Shown here in pieces: positions 16,438 to 25,620 of a stretch of DNA of 64,000 nucleotides (the stretch's first letter is position 1; the number at the start of each line of letters is the position of its first letter). The DNA is taken from NCBI RefSeq assembly GCF_025979885.1, contig NZ_CP110139.1, positions 2,170,001 to 2,234,000 on the forward strand. The letters run 5' to 3'. The notes below the pieces were generated by a model, which did no database searches, had not been told where the DNA came from, and saw nothing but the letters and a program-made list of their open reading frames with translations. The position numbers and the translations under genes are program-made. This stretch comes from Hymenobacter sp. YIM 151500-1. Its GTDB lineage: Bacteria; Bacteroidota; Bacteroidia; Cytophagales; Hymenobacteraceae.

Positions 16438-18786
16438 ATGTCGATGTTGTTACGTCTTTGGGTTGTAGTAGGCATTTGCTGCCTGGGCTTGCCGGCCGCT
16501 GCGTGGGCGCAAGTGCAACACCAGTTGAACGGGGTGGTGCGCGTATCGGGCTCGGGCGAGGTGCTGCCGGGAGCCACCGTGACGGTACCGGCTTTGCAGG
16601 CCGGGGCTACCACCGATGAAAAAGGCGCTTATACGCTGCAATTGCCCGCGGGCCGCCACCAAGTGGTCGTGTCCTTTATCGGCTACGACACCCAGACGCG
16701 GGAGCTGAACCTGACCCGCGACCAGCGCCTGAACTTCCAGCTGGTTGCGTCGGGCAACCAGCTGGGCGAGGTGCTGGTGGAAGGCCGCGGCTCCTTGCAG
16801 GAAAAGCTCCAGACCCCGCAGATGAGCGTGGAGCGCCTCACGGCCCGCGAAGCCAAGCTGCTGCCGGCCTTGTTCGGGGAAGTGGATTTGCTGAAAACCT
16901 TGCAGCTCAAGCCCGGCGTGCAAAATGGCGGCGAAGGCACCTCCGGCCTGTTTGTGCGCGGCGGCTCCGCCGACCAGAACCTGGTGCTGCTGGACGACGC
17001 CCTGGTGTACAACCCTAGCCACTTGTTCGGGCTGTTTTCGGTGTTCAATCCCGATGCCGTGCAGTCAGTGGATTTGTACAAGGGCGGGTTTCCGGCCCAG
17101 TACGGCGGGCGGCTGTCGTCGGTGGTGGATGTGAAGATGCGGCCCGGCAACGCCGAGAAGCTGACGACCAGCGGCGGGCTGGGGCTGATTTCTTCCCGCC
17201 TCACAGTGGAAGGGCCGATTGTGAAAAACAAAGGCGCCTTTCTGGTGTCGGGGCGGCGCACCTACTTCGACATCTTTACGCGCCAAATCAACCGCCTCAA
17301 CAACGACGACCCAGAGTTTGACCCCATTCCCGACTACTACTTCTACGACCTCAACGCCAAGGCCAACTACAAGCTGGGCGCCAAAGACGAGCTGTTTTTG
17401 AGCGGCTACCTCGGCAACGACGTGTTTGGGTTCAACTCCCAGAACGGCTTCAACTTCGACTTTTCCTGGGGCAATAAGGTGGGGGCGCTGCGCTGGAACC
17501 ACGTGTTCAACCGCAAGCTGTTCCTGAACACCACGGCCTCCGTAACCAGCTACAAGTACAGCATCACCAACAAGCTCGACCAGTTCAGTTTCAGCCTGGC
17601 CTCCGACATCCGGGACCTGACCCTGCGCACCGACCTCGACTACCTGCCCAACGACCGGCACACGCTGAAGTTTGGCGCCACGGCTACTTCCCACCGCTTC
17701 GGCACGGGCCGCCTGCAAGCCGGCTCCGAAGATGGGCGCCTGGGCTTCGGCTCCGACATCAGCTACCGCGGCGAAGAGGCGGCCCTCTACGCCTCCGACA
17801 ACTTCCGGCCTACCGAAAAATGGCAACTGGAGTACGGCCTGCGCCTGTCGGGCTTCCGGTCGGGCTCCCAGGACCAGTACGCCGGCCTGGAGCCGCGGGC
17901 TGGAGTGCGCTACTCGCTCACGCCTAATCTCACGCTCAAGAGCAGCTACGCGCTGATGTACCAGTACGTGCACCTGGTCACGAACTCCGGGGCCTCGCTG
18001 CCCACCGACGTGTGGTATCCTTCGCGCGGGTCGGTGCGGCCCCAGCGCAGCCAGCAAGTGGCCACGGGCGCCAGCTGGCTGTTCGGCGACGGGCGCTTTC
18101 TGCTCACCAACGAGGTGTACTACAAGTGGGCCCAGCGCCAGATTGATTTCCGCGACGGCGCTCAGCTGTTTGTGAATGAGGACCTGGACGCCGAGTTCCT
18201 GTTCGGGCGGGGCTGGGCCTACGGCAACGAGCTGTACCTGGAGAAAAAGCAGGGCCGCACTACCGGTTGGGTGGGCTACACCTTGTCGTGGACCAAGCGG
18301 CGGTTTCCACCCCAGCGCGGCACCTCGGGCATCAACAACGGCGAAACGTTCTTTCCCAACTACGACCGGCGCCATAACCTGACGGTGGTACTCCTGCACA
18401 ACCTCAACGAGCGGGTGCAGCTCACGGGCTCGTTCGTGTACACCTCGGGGCAGGCCACCACGCTGCCGCTGGGGCGGTTCCTATTTCAGGACGTGTTCGG
18501 CGAAGAGCCCGGCGCGGTGCCCATCTACCCCCAGCGCAATACTTACCGTCTGGCGCCCTACCACCGCTTCGACCTGGGCGTGGTGTGGAAGCTGCGCCCC
18601 AACCGCTGGATTCCGGAGTCGGACCTGACGTTTAGCGCCTACAACGCCTACAACCGTCGCAACCCCTACTTCGTGTACTTCGACCAGCTTAGAGACCCGC
18701 AAACCGACCAGATTACTGGCTACCGCGCCCGGCAGGTGTCCCTGTTCCCGGTCATCCCGTCGGTGACGTACAACTTTAAGTTTTGA
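16438..18786 (+). CDS. TonB-dependent outer membrane receptor
   Basis: A 782-aa protein with a signal peptide cleaved after AWA (residue 24). Residues 27-105 form a carboxypeptidase-regulatory-like beta sandwich (LNGVVRVSGSGEVLPGATV, SFIGYDTQT), then a plug domain (about 115-240, LKTLQLKPGVQNGGEGTSG, FVRGGSADQNLVLLDDALV, GGFPAQYGGRLSSVVDVKM) and a beta barrel ending in VTYNFKF with the terminal aromatic expected for outer membrane insertion. It lacks SusC features and is on the small side for the family. The DUF4249 lipoprotein follows at 160 bp, the usual partner of such receptors in Bacteroidota. The ligand is unknown. Confidence 0.92.
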   Translation: MSMLLRLWVVVGICCLGLPAAAWAQVQHQLNGVVRVSGSGEVLPGATVTVPALQAGATTDEKGAYTLQLPAGRHQVVVSFIGYDTQTRELNLTRDQRLNFQLVASGNQLGEVLVEGRGSLQEKLQTPQMSVERLTAREAKLLPALFGEVDLLKTLQLKPGVQNGGEGTSGLFVRGGSADQNLVLLDDALVYNPSHLFGLFSVFNPDAVQSVDLYKGGFPAQYGGRLSSVVDVKMRPGNAEKLTTSGGLGLISSRLTVEGPIVKNKGAFLVSGRRTYFDIFTRQINRLNNDDPEFDPIPDYYFYDLNAKANYKLGAKDELFLSGYLGNDVFGFNSQNGFNFDFSWGNKVGALRWNHVFNRKLFLNTTASVTSYKYSITNKLDQFSFSLASDIRDLTLRTDLDYLPNDRHTLKFGATATSHRFGTGRLQAGSEDGRLGFGSDISYRGEEAALYASDNFRPTEKWQLEYGLRLSGFRSGSQDQYAGLEPRAGVRYSLTPNLTLKSSYALMYQYVHLVTNSGASLPTDVWYPSRGSVRPQRSQQVATGASWLFGDGRFLLTNEVYYKWAQRQIDFRDGAQLFVNEDLDAEFLFGRGWAYGNELYLEKKQGRTTGWVGYTLSWTKRRFPPQRGTSGINNGETFFPNYDRRHNLTVVLLHNLNERVQLTGSFVYTSGQATTLPLGRFLFQDVFGEEPGAVPIYPQRNTYRLAPYHRFDLGVVWKLRPNRWIPESDLTFSAYNAYNRRNPYFVYFDQLRDPQTDQITGYRARQVSLFPVIPSVTYNFKF

Positions 18787-18932
18787 AGTTGAGAAGTTTG
18801 AAAGTTGAGACATGAGAGGTAAGAAGTGAGATATGAGATGAATGATGTAAAGCAAACCAGCATACAATAGCGTCTACGCCCTCGCCTTCTGGCTCCCCTC
18901 TCTTTTGGAGAGGGGGCCGGGGGGTAAGGTTA
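18787..18932. repeat. AGTTGAGA-type simple repeat and F1 palindrome
   Basis: The first 50 bp are variants of GAAGTTGAGAAGTTTGAAAG, like the arms at 19792. 18879-18932 is an F1-type hairpin centred on CCCCTCTCTTTTGGAGAGGG. It fills most of the space between the receptor and its DUF4249 partner, which may separate their transcription. Confidence 0.7.
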
Positions 18933-18944
18933 ACCACAAGAACA

Positions 18945-19793
18945 ATGAACGAGCAGATAACTAAACAAGCGTACAAAAGCTGGAAGTGGCTAAGCAGCCT
19001 GGTGCTGCTGGCCCTGACGGCGGCGTGCAATCTGGAGAAGGACGTGGACGTGGTGTTGCCAGCTTATCCGCCGCAACTGGTGGTAGAGGCTTACCTCGAA
19101 AACGGCGAAGTGCCCCGCCTGACGGTGTCGGAGTCGGTGCCTTACCTGGCTACGCCCGAGCCCAAGGTGCCCACTGATGTCACGGCTATTCTGACGCTGG
19201 CCAACGGGCGGCGGGAAGTGCTGCGCTTTGCGCCGGGCGTGAACCGCACCACCGGCAAGGCCTTCACCCACGTGGGCACCTCGCCCGTGGTGGCCCGCCC
19301 CGGCGACACATTTTCGCTGGAGCTGACCGACACCCAGGGCCGCCGCGTCACGGGCACGGCCACCATGCCCGCCCGCGTACCCATCGACACGGTGGAATGG
19401 GAGTTCAACGCCCGCCCCGAGGCCCAGCGCGAAGCCTACCTGCTCACCCGTTTCCGCGACCCGGCCGCCACCCTGGACTACTACCGCCTGATGGTGCACA
19501 AGGACAGCTTGTCTAACTCCCCGGAGCTGGAATACACGGCCGAGGACCGCCTCCTCAACGGCCAGGAATTCACGCTGGGTACCAGCTACCGGTTTCGCCC
19601 CAACGACACGCTTTTCGTCACGCTCTACCACCTCGACCAGCCCTACTTTCAGTTTTTGCAGTCGGTAGAAGACGCCCGCAACGCCAACGGCAACCCCTTC
19701 GGCCAGCCCTCCGTCATCAAGAGCACCGTGCAAGGCGGCATCGGCATCTTCACCATCCTCAGCTACGACCGGCGGCGCGTGGTGGTGAAGTAG
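18945..19793 (+). CDS. DUF4249 family lipoprotein
   Basis: A 282-aa protein with a signal peptide and lipobox LTAAC (Cys28), so it is lipid-anchored. The sequence after the anchor (VDVVLPAYPPQLVVEAYLENGEV) is the usual DUF4249 opening; two beta-sandwich regions and a C-terminal SVIKSTVQGGIGIFTILSYDRR follow, where the GGIGIF motif is characteristic. Genes of this family regularly sit downstream of a TonB-dependent receptor, as here, and are thought to assist uptake of an unknown ligand at the outer membrane. The stop TAG adjoins a 33-bp perfect inverted repeat. Confidence 0.9.
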   Translation: MNEQITKQAYKSWKWLSSLVLLALTAACNLEKDVDVVLPAYPPQLVVEAYLENGEVPRLTVSESVPYLATPEPKVPTDVTAILTLANGRREVLRFAPGVNRTTGKAFTHVGTSPVVARPGDTFSLELTDTQGRRVTGTATMPARVPIDTVEWEFNARPEAQREAYLLTRFRDPAATLDYYRLMVHKDSLSNSPELEYTAEDRLLNGQEFTLGTSYRFRPNDTLFVTLYHLDQPYFQFLQSVEDARNANGNPFGQPSVIKSTVQGGIGIFTILSYDRRRVVVK

Positions 19794-19889
19794 AAAGTTA
19801 AAAAGTTGAGGAGTTAGAAAGTTGGGAAGTTAGGAGGCAGCCATCCTCCAACTTCTCAACTTTCTAACTCCTCAACTTTTTAACTTTCT
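19792..19889. repeat. perfect 33-bp inverted repeat between convergent genes
   Basis: The arms 19792-19824 and 19857-19889 are exact complements made of AAGTTGAG/AGTTAGAAAG words, extended inward with a mismatch and an indel. The left arm starts inside the stop codon of the DUF4249 gene. The right arm contains T-rich runs and ends 7 bp from the end of the phosphorylase gene, so it could work as a bidirectional terminator. Confidence 0.92.
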
Positions 19890-19895
19890 TACTTC

Positions 19896-20714
19896 CTACA
19901 GTTTTTCCAGCACCCTACGGAACAGGGCCGTGAGGCGGGGCTCGGCGACGGCGGCGGCGCGCAGAATGTCGGCAATGTCGACGCGCTTAAGCTTGCCGGG
20001 TGCGGCCAGGTCGGTGATGACGGACACGGCCAGCACGGGCAGGCCCATGTGCACGGCGGCAATGACCTCGGGGGTGGTGCTCATGCCCACGGCATCGGCC
20101 CCGATGGTGCGTAGGTAGCGGTACTCGGCCGGGGTTTCGAGCATGGGGCCGGGTAGGGAGGCGTACACGCCCCGGCGCAGGTACTGCGTAAAGCCTAGCT
20201 CGGCGGCGGCCTCCTCGGCCAGGTGCAGCAGGCCGGGGGCGTAGGGCTCCAGCATGTCGGGGAAGCGCGGGCCTAGCTCATCCAGGTTGGGCCCGACGAG
20301 TGGGTTGGCGGGCTGCAAGTGCAGGTGGTCCTCGATGAGCATCAGGTCCGAATACTCAAAGTCGGGATGCAGGCCGCCAGCGGCGTTGCTGACAAATAAG
20401 TGGCGAATCCCCAACAGCTTCATGACGCGCACCGGAAACACCACCTGCGGCATCGTGTAGCCCTCGTAATAGTGGAAGCGCCCCTGCATCACCAGCACCC
20501 GCCTGCCGGCCAGCGTGCCCGCCAGCAGGTTGCCAGAGTGGCTTTCCACCGTCGACACCGGGAAGTGCGGGATGTCGGCGTAGGAAAAGCGGTGCTGCAC
20601 GTCTACGTCCTTGACCAAGGCCCCTAGGCCGGTGCCGAGGATGATGCCTACTTCGGGCTGAAAATCTTGGAGCTGCTGCTGGAGGTAGGCAGCGGCCTCG
20701 CGGAGTTGTTGCAT
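19896..20714 (-). CDS. punA: purine-nucleoside phosphorylase
   Basis: A 272-aa enzyme that splits purine nucleosides with phosphate in nucleoside salvage. Family motifs are GIILGTGLGALV (about 23-34), VESHSGNLLAGTLAGRRV, MQGRFHYYEGY (phosphate-binding His/Tyr), FVSNAAGGLHPDFEYSDLMLIEDHL and VGMSTTPEVIAAVHMGLPV. These are the high-molecular-mass trimeric PNP type, with Asn-Ala-Ala-Gly-Gly and the Glu of the base site. The ATG at 20714 (MQQLREAAAY) is chosen because the longer frame translates upstream repeat DNA. A TACCTTGCGGC sequence about 20 bp upstream on the minus strand resembles the -7 boxes elsewhere but lacks one T. Confidence 0.93.
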   Translation of the reverse strand: MQQLREAAAYLQQQLQDFQPEVGIILGTGLGALVKDVDVQHRFSYADIPHFPVSTVESHSGNLLAGTLAGRRVLVMQGRFHYYEGYTMPQVVFPVRVMKLLGIRHLFVSNAAGGLHPDFEYSDLMLIEDHLHLQPANPLVGPNLDELGPRFPDMLEPYAPGLLHLAEEAAAELGFTQYLRRGVYASLPGPMLETPAEYRYLRTIGADAVGMSTTPEVIAAVHMGLPVLAVSVITDLAAPGKLKRVDIADILRAAAVAEPRLTALFRRVLEKL

Positions 20715-20755
20715 TCTCGATAGGGTTTTTTCAGGGCCGCAAGGTATAATTTCCC

Positions 20756-20849
20756 GCTGAGGTCCGCTGAGGAAAGCGCAGAAGTTCGCTAAGCTGTTCT
20801 GCCGTAGGAACACTGCGCACCTCTGCGCTTTTCCTCAGCGGACCTCAGC
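20756..20849. repeat. inverted repeat upstream of punA
   Basis: The left arm GCTGAGGTCCGCTGAGGA (20756-20773, continuing to 20783 after an indel) and the right arm 20821-20849 are complementary. It lies between the end of sppA and the start of punA, both on the minus strand, and is built of CTGAGG words, comparable in style to 7646-7744. Confidence 0.85.
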
Positions 20850-20856
20850 AAGAAAT

Positions 20857-20890
20857 AAAAAAGCCGCCAGCACGATGCCAGCGGCCTTTT
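20857..20890 (-). terminator. intrinsic terminator of sppA
   Basis: The minus strand reads GGCCGC, a CA bulge, GCA, a 3-nt loop, TGC, a CA bulge and GCGGC, followed by a long T run (TTTTTTATTT). It is 34 bp past the sppA stop. Confidence 0.75.
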
Positions 20891-20923
20891 CACGCCCGGC
20901 CCAAGCCGAAGCGTAGATTCCAC

Positions 20924-22681
20924 TTACTGAATCTCCACTTCAAACGGCATCCGAGCCTGGGCGCCCTTCATTTCCGACAGCTTTTTGTATTGCTGATACA
21001 TCGGGAACAGCGGGCCCATTTCGGACTTGACGAGGCGCAGGCGGGCTTCTTCGTCGAAGCTTGACAGCAGATTTTCGGCAAACGACTTCTGGCGGGGCAG
21101 CTTCTGGATGCGGTAGTCGCCGTTCTTGAGCTTGGCGCGGCGGGCGGCAATGCGCAGGGCGTCGTCCATGGAGCCCAGCACGTCTACGAGGCCGCGCTGC
21201 TTGGCTTCTACCCCCGACCACACCCGGCCGGAGGCAAAGCGGCGCAGGCGCTCCACCGGCATGTGGCGGCCCTGGGCGGCTTTGGTGGTGAAGTCGGCGT
21301 AGATGCGGTTGATTTCGTTTTGAAACTGCTGCTGCTCAAACGGCGTGAGGGCGCGCGTAATGGTGGGGAAGTCCGAGAACTTGCCCGTGCTCACGCGGTC
21401 CGTCGTAATGCCGAGCTTGTCGCTCAGGAAGGGCCCCACGTTGGGCAGCACCCCAAACACGCCGATGGAGCCGGTGATGGTAGTAGGGTGCGCCACGATG
21501 GTGTCGCAGCCCATGGCAATGAAGTAGCCGCCGCTGGCCGCCACATCCGACATGCTGGCAATAACGGGCTTCACTTTCTTGGTCAGCATCACCTCGCGGT
21601 AAATGATGTCGGAGGCCAGCGAGGAGCCGCCGGGCGAGTTTACGCGCAGCACCACGGCTTTCACCTTGTCGTCGAGACGGGCCTTGCGGATGGCTTCGGC
21701 GAAGCGGGTGCTGCCGATGCTTTCGTTGCCACCCTTGCCCGTCACGATGTCGCCCTCGGCGTAGACCACGGCAATGCGGTTGCCGCTCGCGTTGTCCTCG
21801 TCGTCGGCGGCCCTGGTGTAGTCCGACAGGTTGATGAGGCTGAGCTTTTCGTCTTTCTCCACGCCCAGCTTGCCCTTGATGTAGTCGGTGGCCTGGTCGT
21901 AGTAGCCCAGGTCGGTTACCAGGCCGAGGCGCTTGGCGTCGTCGGCGTTGTGCACCAGCATGGAGTCGCTGATAACCTTGAGGCGGGCCGGCGCAATCTT
22001 GCGGGCGGCGGCCACGTCGGCCAGCATGGCGTCGTTCAGCGAGTTGAGGAACGACGAGGTTTGCAGGCGGGCTGAGTCTGACATGCTGGTGCGGAAGAAG
22101 GGCTCCACGGCGCTTTTAAATGAGCCCACCCGGAAAATCTGCGCCTGCACGCCCAGCTTGTCGAACAGGTTTTTGTAGTACATGGTCTCGGAACTGAGGC
22201 CATTGAACTCCAGCGTGCCCTGGGGGTTGAGGTAGAGCTTGTCGGCCACCGAGGCCAGGTAGTAGCTCTTCTCCGACTGCGCATCGGTGTAGCTCACGAT
22301 AAACTTGCCCGCCTTCTTGAAGTCGAGCAGCTCCCGGCGAATTTCCTCCAGTGAGGCCATGCCGCCCTGCACCAGCTCCAGGTTCAGGAAGATGCCCCGG
22401 ATGCCGTCGTCGTCCTTGGCCCGGCGAATAGCAACCTTCAGCTCATCGAGCCCGATAAGCGTGCCGTTGCCGCCCCCAAAGGCCGCAAACGGGTCTTTGA
22501 ACCCGCGCTCGGCCAGGGGCTTGTCGAGCTTCAGCTCCAGCACCGAGTTGCGGGCCACGGTTACGTCATCGTCGCCGGAAGCGGCGGCGGCAATCAGCCC
22601 CACCAGCAACACAAAGCCCACCAGGGCGAATAGTACGAGGCCCGTCAGCGTGGCCAGCACGTACTTGAAAAACTGTCTCAT
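20924..22681 (-). CDS. sppA: signal peptide peptidase SppA, 67K type
   Basis: A 585-aa protein. An N-terminal membrane anchor (LATLTGLVLFALVGFVLLVG, about residues 9-28) is followed by two tandem Clp/crotonase-like protease domains in the periplasm. By analogy with the E. coli enzyme the catalytic dyad is Lys189 (VGSFKSAVEPFFR) and Ser383 (SDVAASGGYFIAM). Other signatures are RVNSPGGSSLASD, ITGSIGVFG and VWSGVEAKQRGLVD. It digests signal peptides left in the membrane. The start is set at MRQFFKYV (22681); the extra 13 codons upstream are not convincing. A -7 box TACATTTG lies 37 bp upstream on the minus strand. Confidence 0.95.
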   Translation of the reverse strand: MRQFFKYVLATLTGLVLFALVGFVLLVGLIAAAASGDDDVTVARNSVLELKLDKPLAERGFKDPFAAFGGGNGTLIGLDELKVAIRRAKDDDGIRGIFLNLELVQGGMASLEEIRRELLDFKKAGKFIVSYTDAQSEKSYYLASVADKLYLNPQGTLEFNGLSSETMYYKNLFDKLGVQAQIFRVGSFKSAVEPFFRTSMSDSARLQTSSFLNSLNDAMLADVAAARKIAPARLKVISDSMLVHNADDAKRLGLVTDLGYYDQATDYIKGKLGVEKDEKLSLINLSDYTRAADDEDNASGNRIAVVYAEGDIVTGKGGNESIGSTRFAEAIRKARLDDKVKAVVLRVNSPGGSSLASDIIYREVMLTKKVKPVIASMSDVAASGGYFIAMGCDTIVAHPTTITGSIGVFGVLPNVGPFLSDKLGITTDRVSTGKFSDFPTITRALTPFEQQQFQNEINRIYADFTTKAAQGRHMPVERLRRFASGRVWSGVEAKQRGLVDVLGSMDDALRIAARRAKLKNGDYRIQKLPRQKSFAENLLSSFDEEARLRLVKSEMGPLFPMYQQYKKLSEMKGAQARMPFEVEIQ

Positions 22682-23179
22682 TGGGATAAGAAAAAGGTAG
22701 TCGTTTGTCCTCGTAAACAAATGTAGAGGCTTTTCGGGTGCGGCGCCGGCTATTCAACCAACCGGCATTTTGCAGGGCTGAACAGGAGGTTATGCGTGGT
22801 GAGGTGGTGAACTGGTGAGTTCTGGTGGCCGACCTCTGGCCTGTGGCGAGGCGTCTGCCCGCTGGGGAATGGGGCAAGTCTTCGGACTGACGGCCGCGCC
22901 AGCGGCCATCAGGTGCAGGGGCCATGTGGGCCAGTCGCCTGCGCTAGAAGAATGTAACGCGAAGTTTCACTTCGCGACCTACAGAACGAAATCGTACGGT
23001 GTCTTTCTGGCGCCTCGCGAAGTATAACTTCGCGTTACATCTTCCTATCAACCGGTCACGCGGCACGGTTCCGGCTGGCCGCTTTGCGGCCGCCAATCCG
23101 GAGACTTTCCCCAGCCACCGGCGGGCAGACGCCCCGCCGGTGGCCAGAAGTCGGCCGCCAGGGTATTTACCTCCTCACC
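22682..23179. repeat. 498-bp gap: large imperfect inverted repeat with a nested hairpin
   Basis: The outer segments about 22828-22910 and 23065-23157 read as diverged reverse complements (GCCGAC...CTGGCC...GCGTCTGCCCGC; then AGTCT, GGCCGC...GCGGCC). The inner arms 22952-22976 (ATGTAACGCGAAGTTTCACT and onward) and 23016-23040 match at 23 of 25. The centre has more CGCGAAGT/ACTTCGCG pairs. No gene is seen; the promoter end near sppA is free of repeats. Confidence 0.8.
22718..22725 (-). promoter_or_regulatory. candidate -7 box of sppA (TACATTTG on the minus strand)
   Basis: Fits TAnnTTTG and lies 37 bp before the sppA ATG. No -33 TTG is seen at the usual spacing. Confidence 0.35.
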
Positions 23180-24502
23180 TTAATACCCGTACTTCTCGCC
23201 CCAGAGCTGGCGCAGGCGTTCCTGGGCTTTGGCTTCCTGGGGGTTGTGGCCGGGGTGGTAGAACACGGTACCGCTCAGGGCTTCGGGCAGGAACTCCTGG
23301 TAGGCGAAGTTGCCCTCGTAGTCGTGGGAGTAGAGGTACTGCTGGCCGTAACCCAGCTCCTGCATGAGCTTGGTGGGGGCATTGCGCAGCGGAATGGGCA
23401 CGGGCTGCACACCGTGCTGGCGCACGTAGGCGCGGGCCTCGCGGATGGCTTTGTAGCAAGCGTTGCTCTTGGGCGAGGTGGCTAGGTACACCACCGTTTG
23501 GCCCAGGATAATGTCGCCCTCGGGCATGCCAATGACCGTAACGGCCTGGAAGCAGCTCTGGGCCAGGATGAGGGCATTGGGGTTGGCTAATCCTACATCC
23601 TCACTGGCCAGAATGAGCAAGCGGCGGGCAATGAACTTGGGGTCTTCGCCGCCTTCCAGCATCACGGCTAGGTAATACAAGGCCGCATTGGGGTCGGAGC
23701 CGCGGATGCTTTTGATGAAGGCCGAAATTACGTCGTAGTGCATCTCGCCACCTTTGTCGTAGCGGGCCAGGTGCTGCTGGGCCAGCTGCTGCACCGCCTC
23801 ATCGGTGATGATGATTGCGCCGGTTTCGGGACTGGGGCGGCTGGCTTCTACTACGATTTCCAGCAGGTTGAGCAGCTTGCGCGCGTCGCCGCCCGAAATG
23901 GTGAGCAGGGCGCCGTAGTCCTGCACGCGCACCCGCTTCTGCTTCAGCACCTCGTCCTCGGCCAGGGCTTTGTCAACAAGGCCGGTCAGTACGTCTTTGC
24001 CCAGGGGTTCCAGCGTGTACACCTGGGCCCGGCTGAGCACGGCCGGAATCACCTCAAACGACGGATTTTCGGTGGTGGCCCCGATGAGCGTGACAATGCC
24101 CTGCTCTACGGCGCCCAGCAAGGCATCCTGCTGGCTTTTGCTGAAGCGGTGAATTTCGTCGATAAATAAGATGGTGCCGCGCTGCTTGCGGGCCCGTTCA
24201 ATCACCTCGCGCACATCCTTCACCCCGGCATTAATGGCCGACAGGGCCACAAACGGCTTGCCTAGCTCCTGGGCCAGTAGATGGGCCAGAGTAGTTTTGC
24301 CTACGCCCGGCGGCCCCCACAAGATGAGGCTGGGCAGGCGCCCGGCGGCTAGGTAGCGCCGCAGCACGCCCTCCGGCCCGATGAGGTGCTGCTGGCCGGC
24401 GTACTGCTGGAGGGTGCGGGGCCGCATCCGCTCGGCCAGGGGCGCAGTGGTGGGTGCTGAAGAAGGTGCGGGGGTAGAGTCGAATAGGGAGCCGGTAGAC
24501 AT
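23180..24502 (-). CDS. rarA: replication-associated recombination protein A (MgsA/RarA)
   Basis: A 440-aa AAA+ ATPase related to clamp loader subunits, acting at stalled replication forks. Evidence: PLAERMRPRTLQQYAGQQHL at the N-terminus, Walker A GPPGVGKT (63-70), Walker B FIDEIHRF, sensor 1 GATTENPSFE, GGDARKLLN (sensor 2), and the C-terminal tetramerisation region MLEGGEDPKFIARRLLILAS and YKAIREARAYV. The ATG at 24502 (MSTGSLFDS) gives the usual length; upstream codons translate an F4 repeat. It is divergent from the EamA gene. Confidence 0.95.
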   Translation of the reverse strand: MSTGSLFDSTPAPSSAPTTAPLAERMRPRTLQQYAGQQHLIGPEGVLRRYLAAGRLPSLILWGPPGVGKTTLAHLLAQELGKPFVALSAINAGVKDVREVIERARKQRGTILFIDEIHRFSKSQQDALLGAVEQGIVTLIGATTENPSFEVIPAVLSRAQVYTLEPLGKDVLTGLVDKALAEDEVLKQKRVRVQDYGALLTISGGDARKLLNLLEIVVEASRPSPETGAIIITDEAVQQLAQQHLARYDKGGEMHYDVISAFIKSIRGSDPNAALYYLAVMLEGGEDPKFIARRLLILASEDVGLANPNALILAQSCFQAVTVIGMPEGDIILGQTVVYLATSPKSNACYKAIREARAYVRQHGVQPVPIPLRNAPTKLMQELGYGQQYLYSHDYEGNFAYQEFLPEALSGTVFYHPGHNPQEAKAQERLRQLWGEKYGY

Positions 24503-24510
24503 CAGGCGGA

Positions 24511-24655
24511 AATGTGGCGTAAGCTTTAGCTTGCGCCGTGTGCAAGCTAAGATAGTACGTATAGTGTGCCTTAGCCGTCGTTTTCCTACACCTCTGCGGC
24601 CGGTGTACGGCACAAGCTAAAGCTTAGCTGCGCTTTCCTGCGGTTACGCCACATT
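24511..24655. repeat. F4 inverted repeat in the shared upstream region of rarA and the EamA gene
   Basis: The left arm 24511-24537 (AATGTGGCGTAAGCTTTAGC and onward) and the right part 24609-24655 (GGCACAAGCTAAAGCTTA, then GGTTACGCCACATT) are complementary, with about 26 extra bases in the right copy. It occupies nearly all of the space between two divergent genes, so it is not a terminator for either. Confidence 0.85.
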
Positions 24656-24663
24656 CTTTTTCC

Positions 24664-25596
24664 ATGAAAAATTCCCTGCGGGTCCACGCGGCCTTGTTTT
24701 TGGTGGCGCTTATCTACGCGGCCAACTACAGCATTTCCAAGGACGTGATGCCGCGCTACATGGGGCCGTTTGGGCTGGTGCTGCTGCGGGTGGTGGGCGC
24801 GGCGGTGTTCTTCGGCGTGCTCAGCCGCCTGGTGGCGCCCCACGACCGAATCACGGGCCGCGCCGACCAGCTGCGCAGCATAGCCAGCGGCATCCTGGGC
24901 ATCGGGCTGAACCAGCTGCTGTTCTTCTCGGGCCTCAATCTCACCTCGCCCATCAATGCGTCGCTTATCCAAACCATTGCTCCGGTGGTAACAGTGCTGG
25001 CCTCGGCCGTGCTGCTGGGCGAGCGGCTGACGCTGCCGCGGCTGCTGGGCATCGGGTTGGCCGGGGCCGGCGCGGCCAGCATCATTCTGAGCCGGGGCCC
25101 GGTGGCAGCGGCCGGGCAGGACGGCCTGCTCGGCAACGTGTATATTCTGCTCAACGCCACGGCGTTCGGGGTGTATCTGGTGGTGGTAATGCCGCTCATG
25201 CGCAAGTACCACCCGTTTACGGTGCTGGCCCGCATTTTTCTGGTGGGCGCCTTCCTGGCCGTGCCCGCCGGCTGGCAACAAGTGCAGCAGCCCGACTACG
25301 CCAGCTTCCCGGTGGGTGTTTGGGCGGCCATTGCCTACATGGTGGTGTGCCTGACTATCCTGGCTTACCTGCTCAACAACTGGGCTCTGAAGTACGCCTC
25401 CCCGGCCCTGTTGGGAGCCTACATCTACTTGCAACCGGCCCTGGCCGTACTCATTGCCGTGGGCCTGGGCAAAGACCACCTCACCTGGAACCGGGCCTGG
25501 CAGGCGCTGCTGATTTTCGGCGGGGTGTTTCTGGTAAGCCGTAAGCCCCGGCAGCCGGAGCCGGCACCCACGCCACTGGAGCCGGTGCAGAATTAA
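24664..25596 (+). CDS. EamA/DMT family transporter
   Basis: A 310-aa inner membrane protein with about ten hydrophobic segments in two EamA repeats of five (about 8-140 and 155-290). It has the family marks ANYSISKDVMPRYMGPFGLVLLRVVGA at the first repeat and ALKYASPALLGAYIYLQPALAVLIAV at the second. Members export small metabolites or amino acids; the substrate is unknown. The ATG at 24664 is the only plausible start. The C-terminus is a short Pro/Glu-rich tail. Upstream is a palindrome; downstream (25620-25703) two direct copies of a GGGGCGTYGTYGGGTTGC unit precede the toxin-antitoxin pair. Confidence 0.9.
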   Translation: MKNSLRVHAALFLVALIYAANYSISKDVMPRYMGPFGLVLLRVVGAAVFFGVLSRLVAPHDRITGRADQLRSIASGILGIGLNQLLFFSGLNLTSPINASLIQTIAPVVTVLASAVLLGERLTLPRLLGIGLAGAGAASIILSRGPVAAAGQDGLLGNVYILLNATAFGVYLVVVMPLMRKYHPFTVLARIFLVGAFLAVPAGWQQVQQPDYASFPVGVWAAIAYMVVCLTILAYLLNNWALKYASPALLGAYIYLQPALAVLIAVGLGKDHLTWNRAWQALLIFGGVFLVSRKPRQPEPAPTPLEPVQN

Positions 25597-25620
25597 AGAC
25601 CCGATTACAGGTATTCCAGG

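Noticed and set aside
17065..18399. A 444-aa minus-strand frame opposite the TonB receptor
   Set aside because: No recognisable motifs; the plus strand has a full receptor with all signatures.
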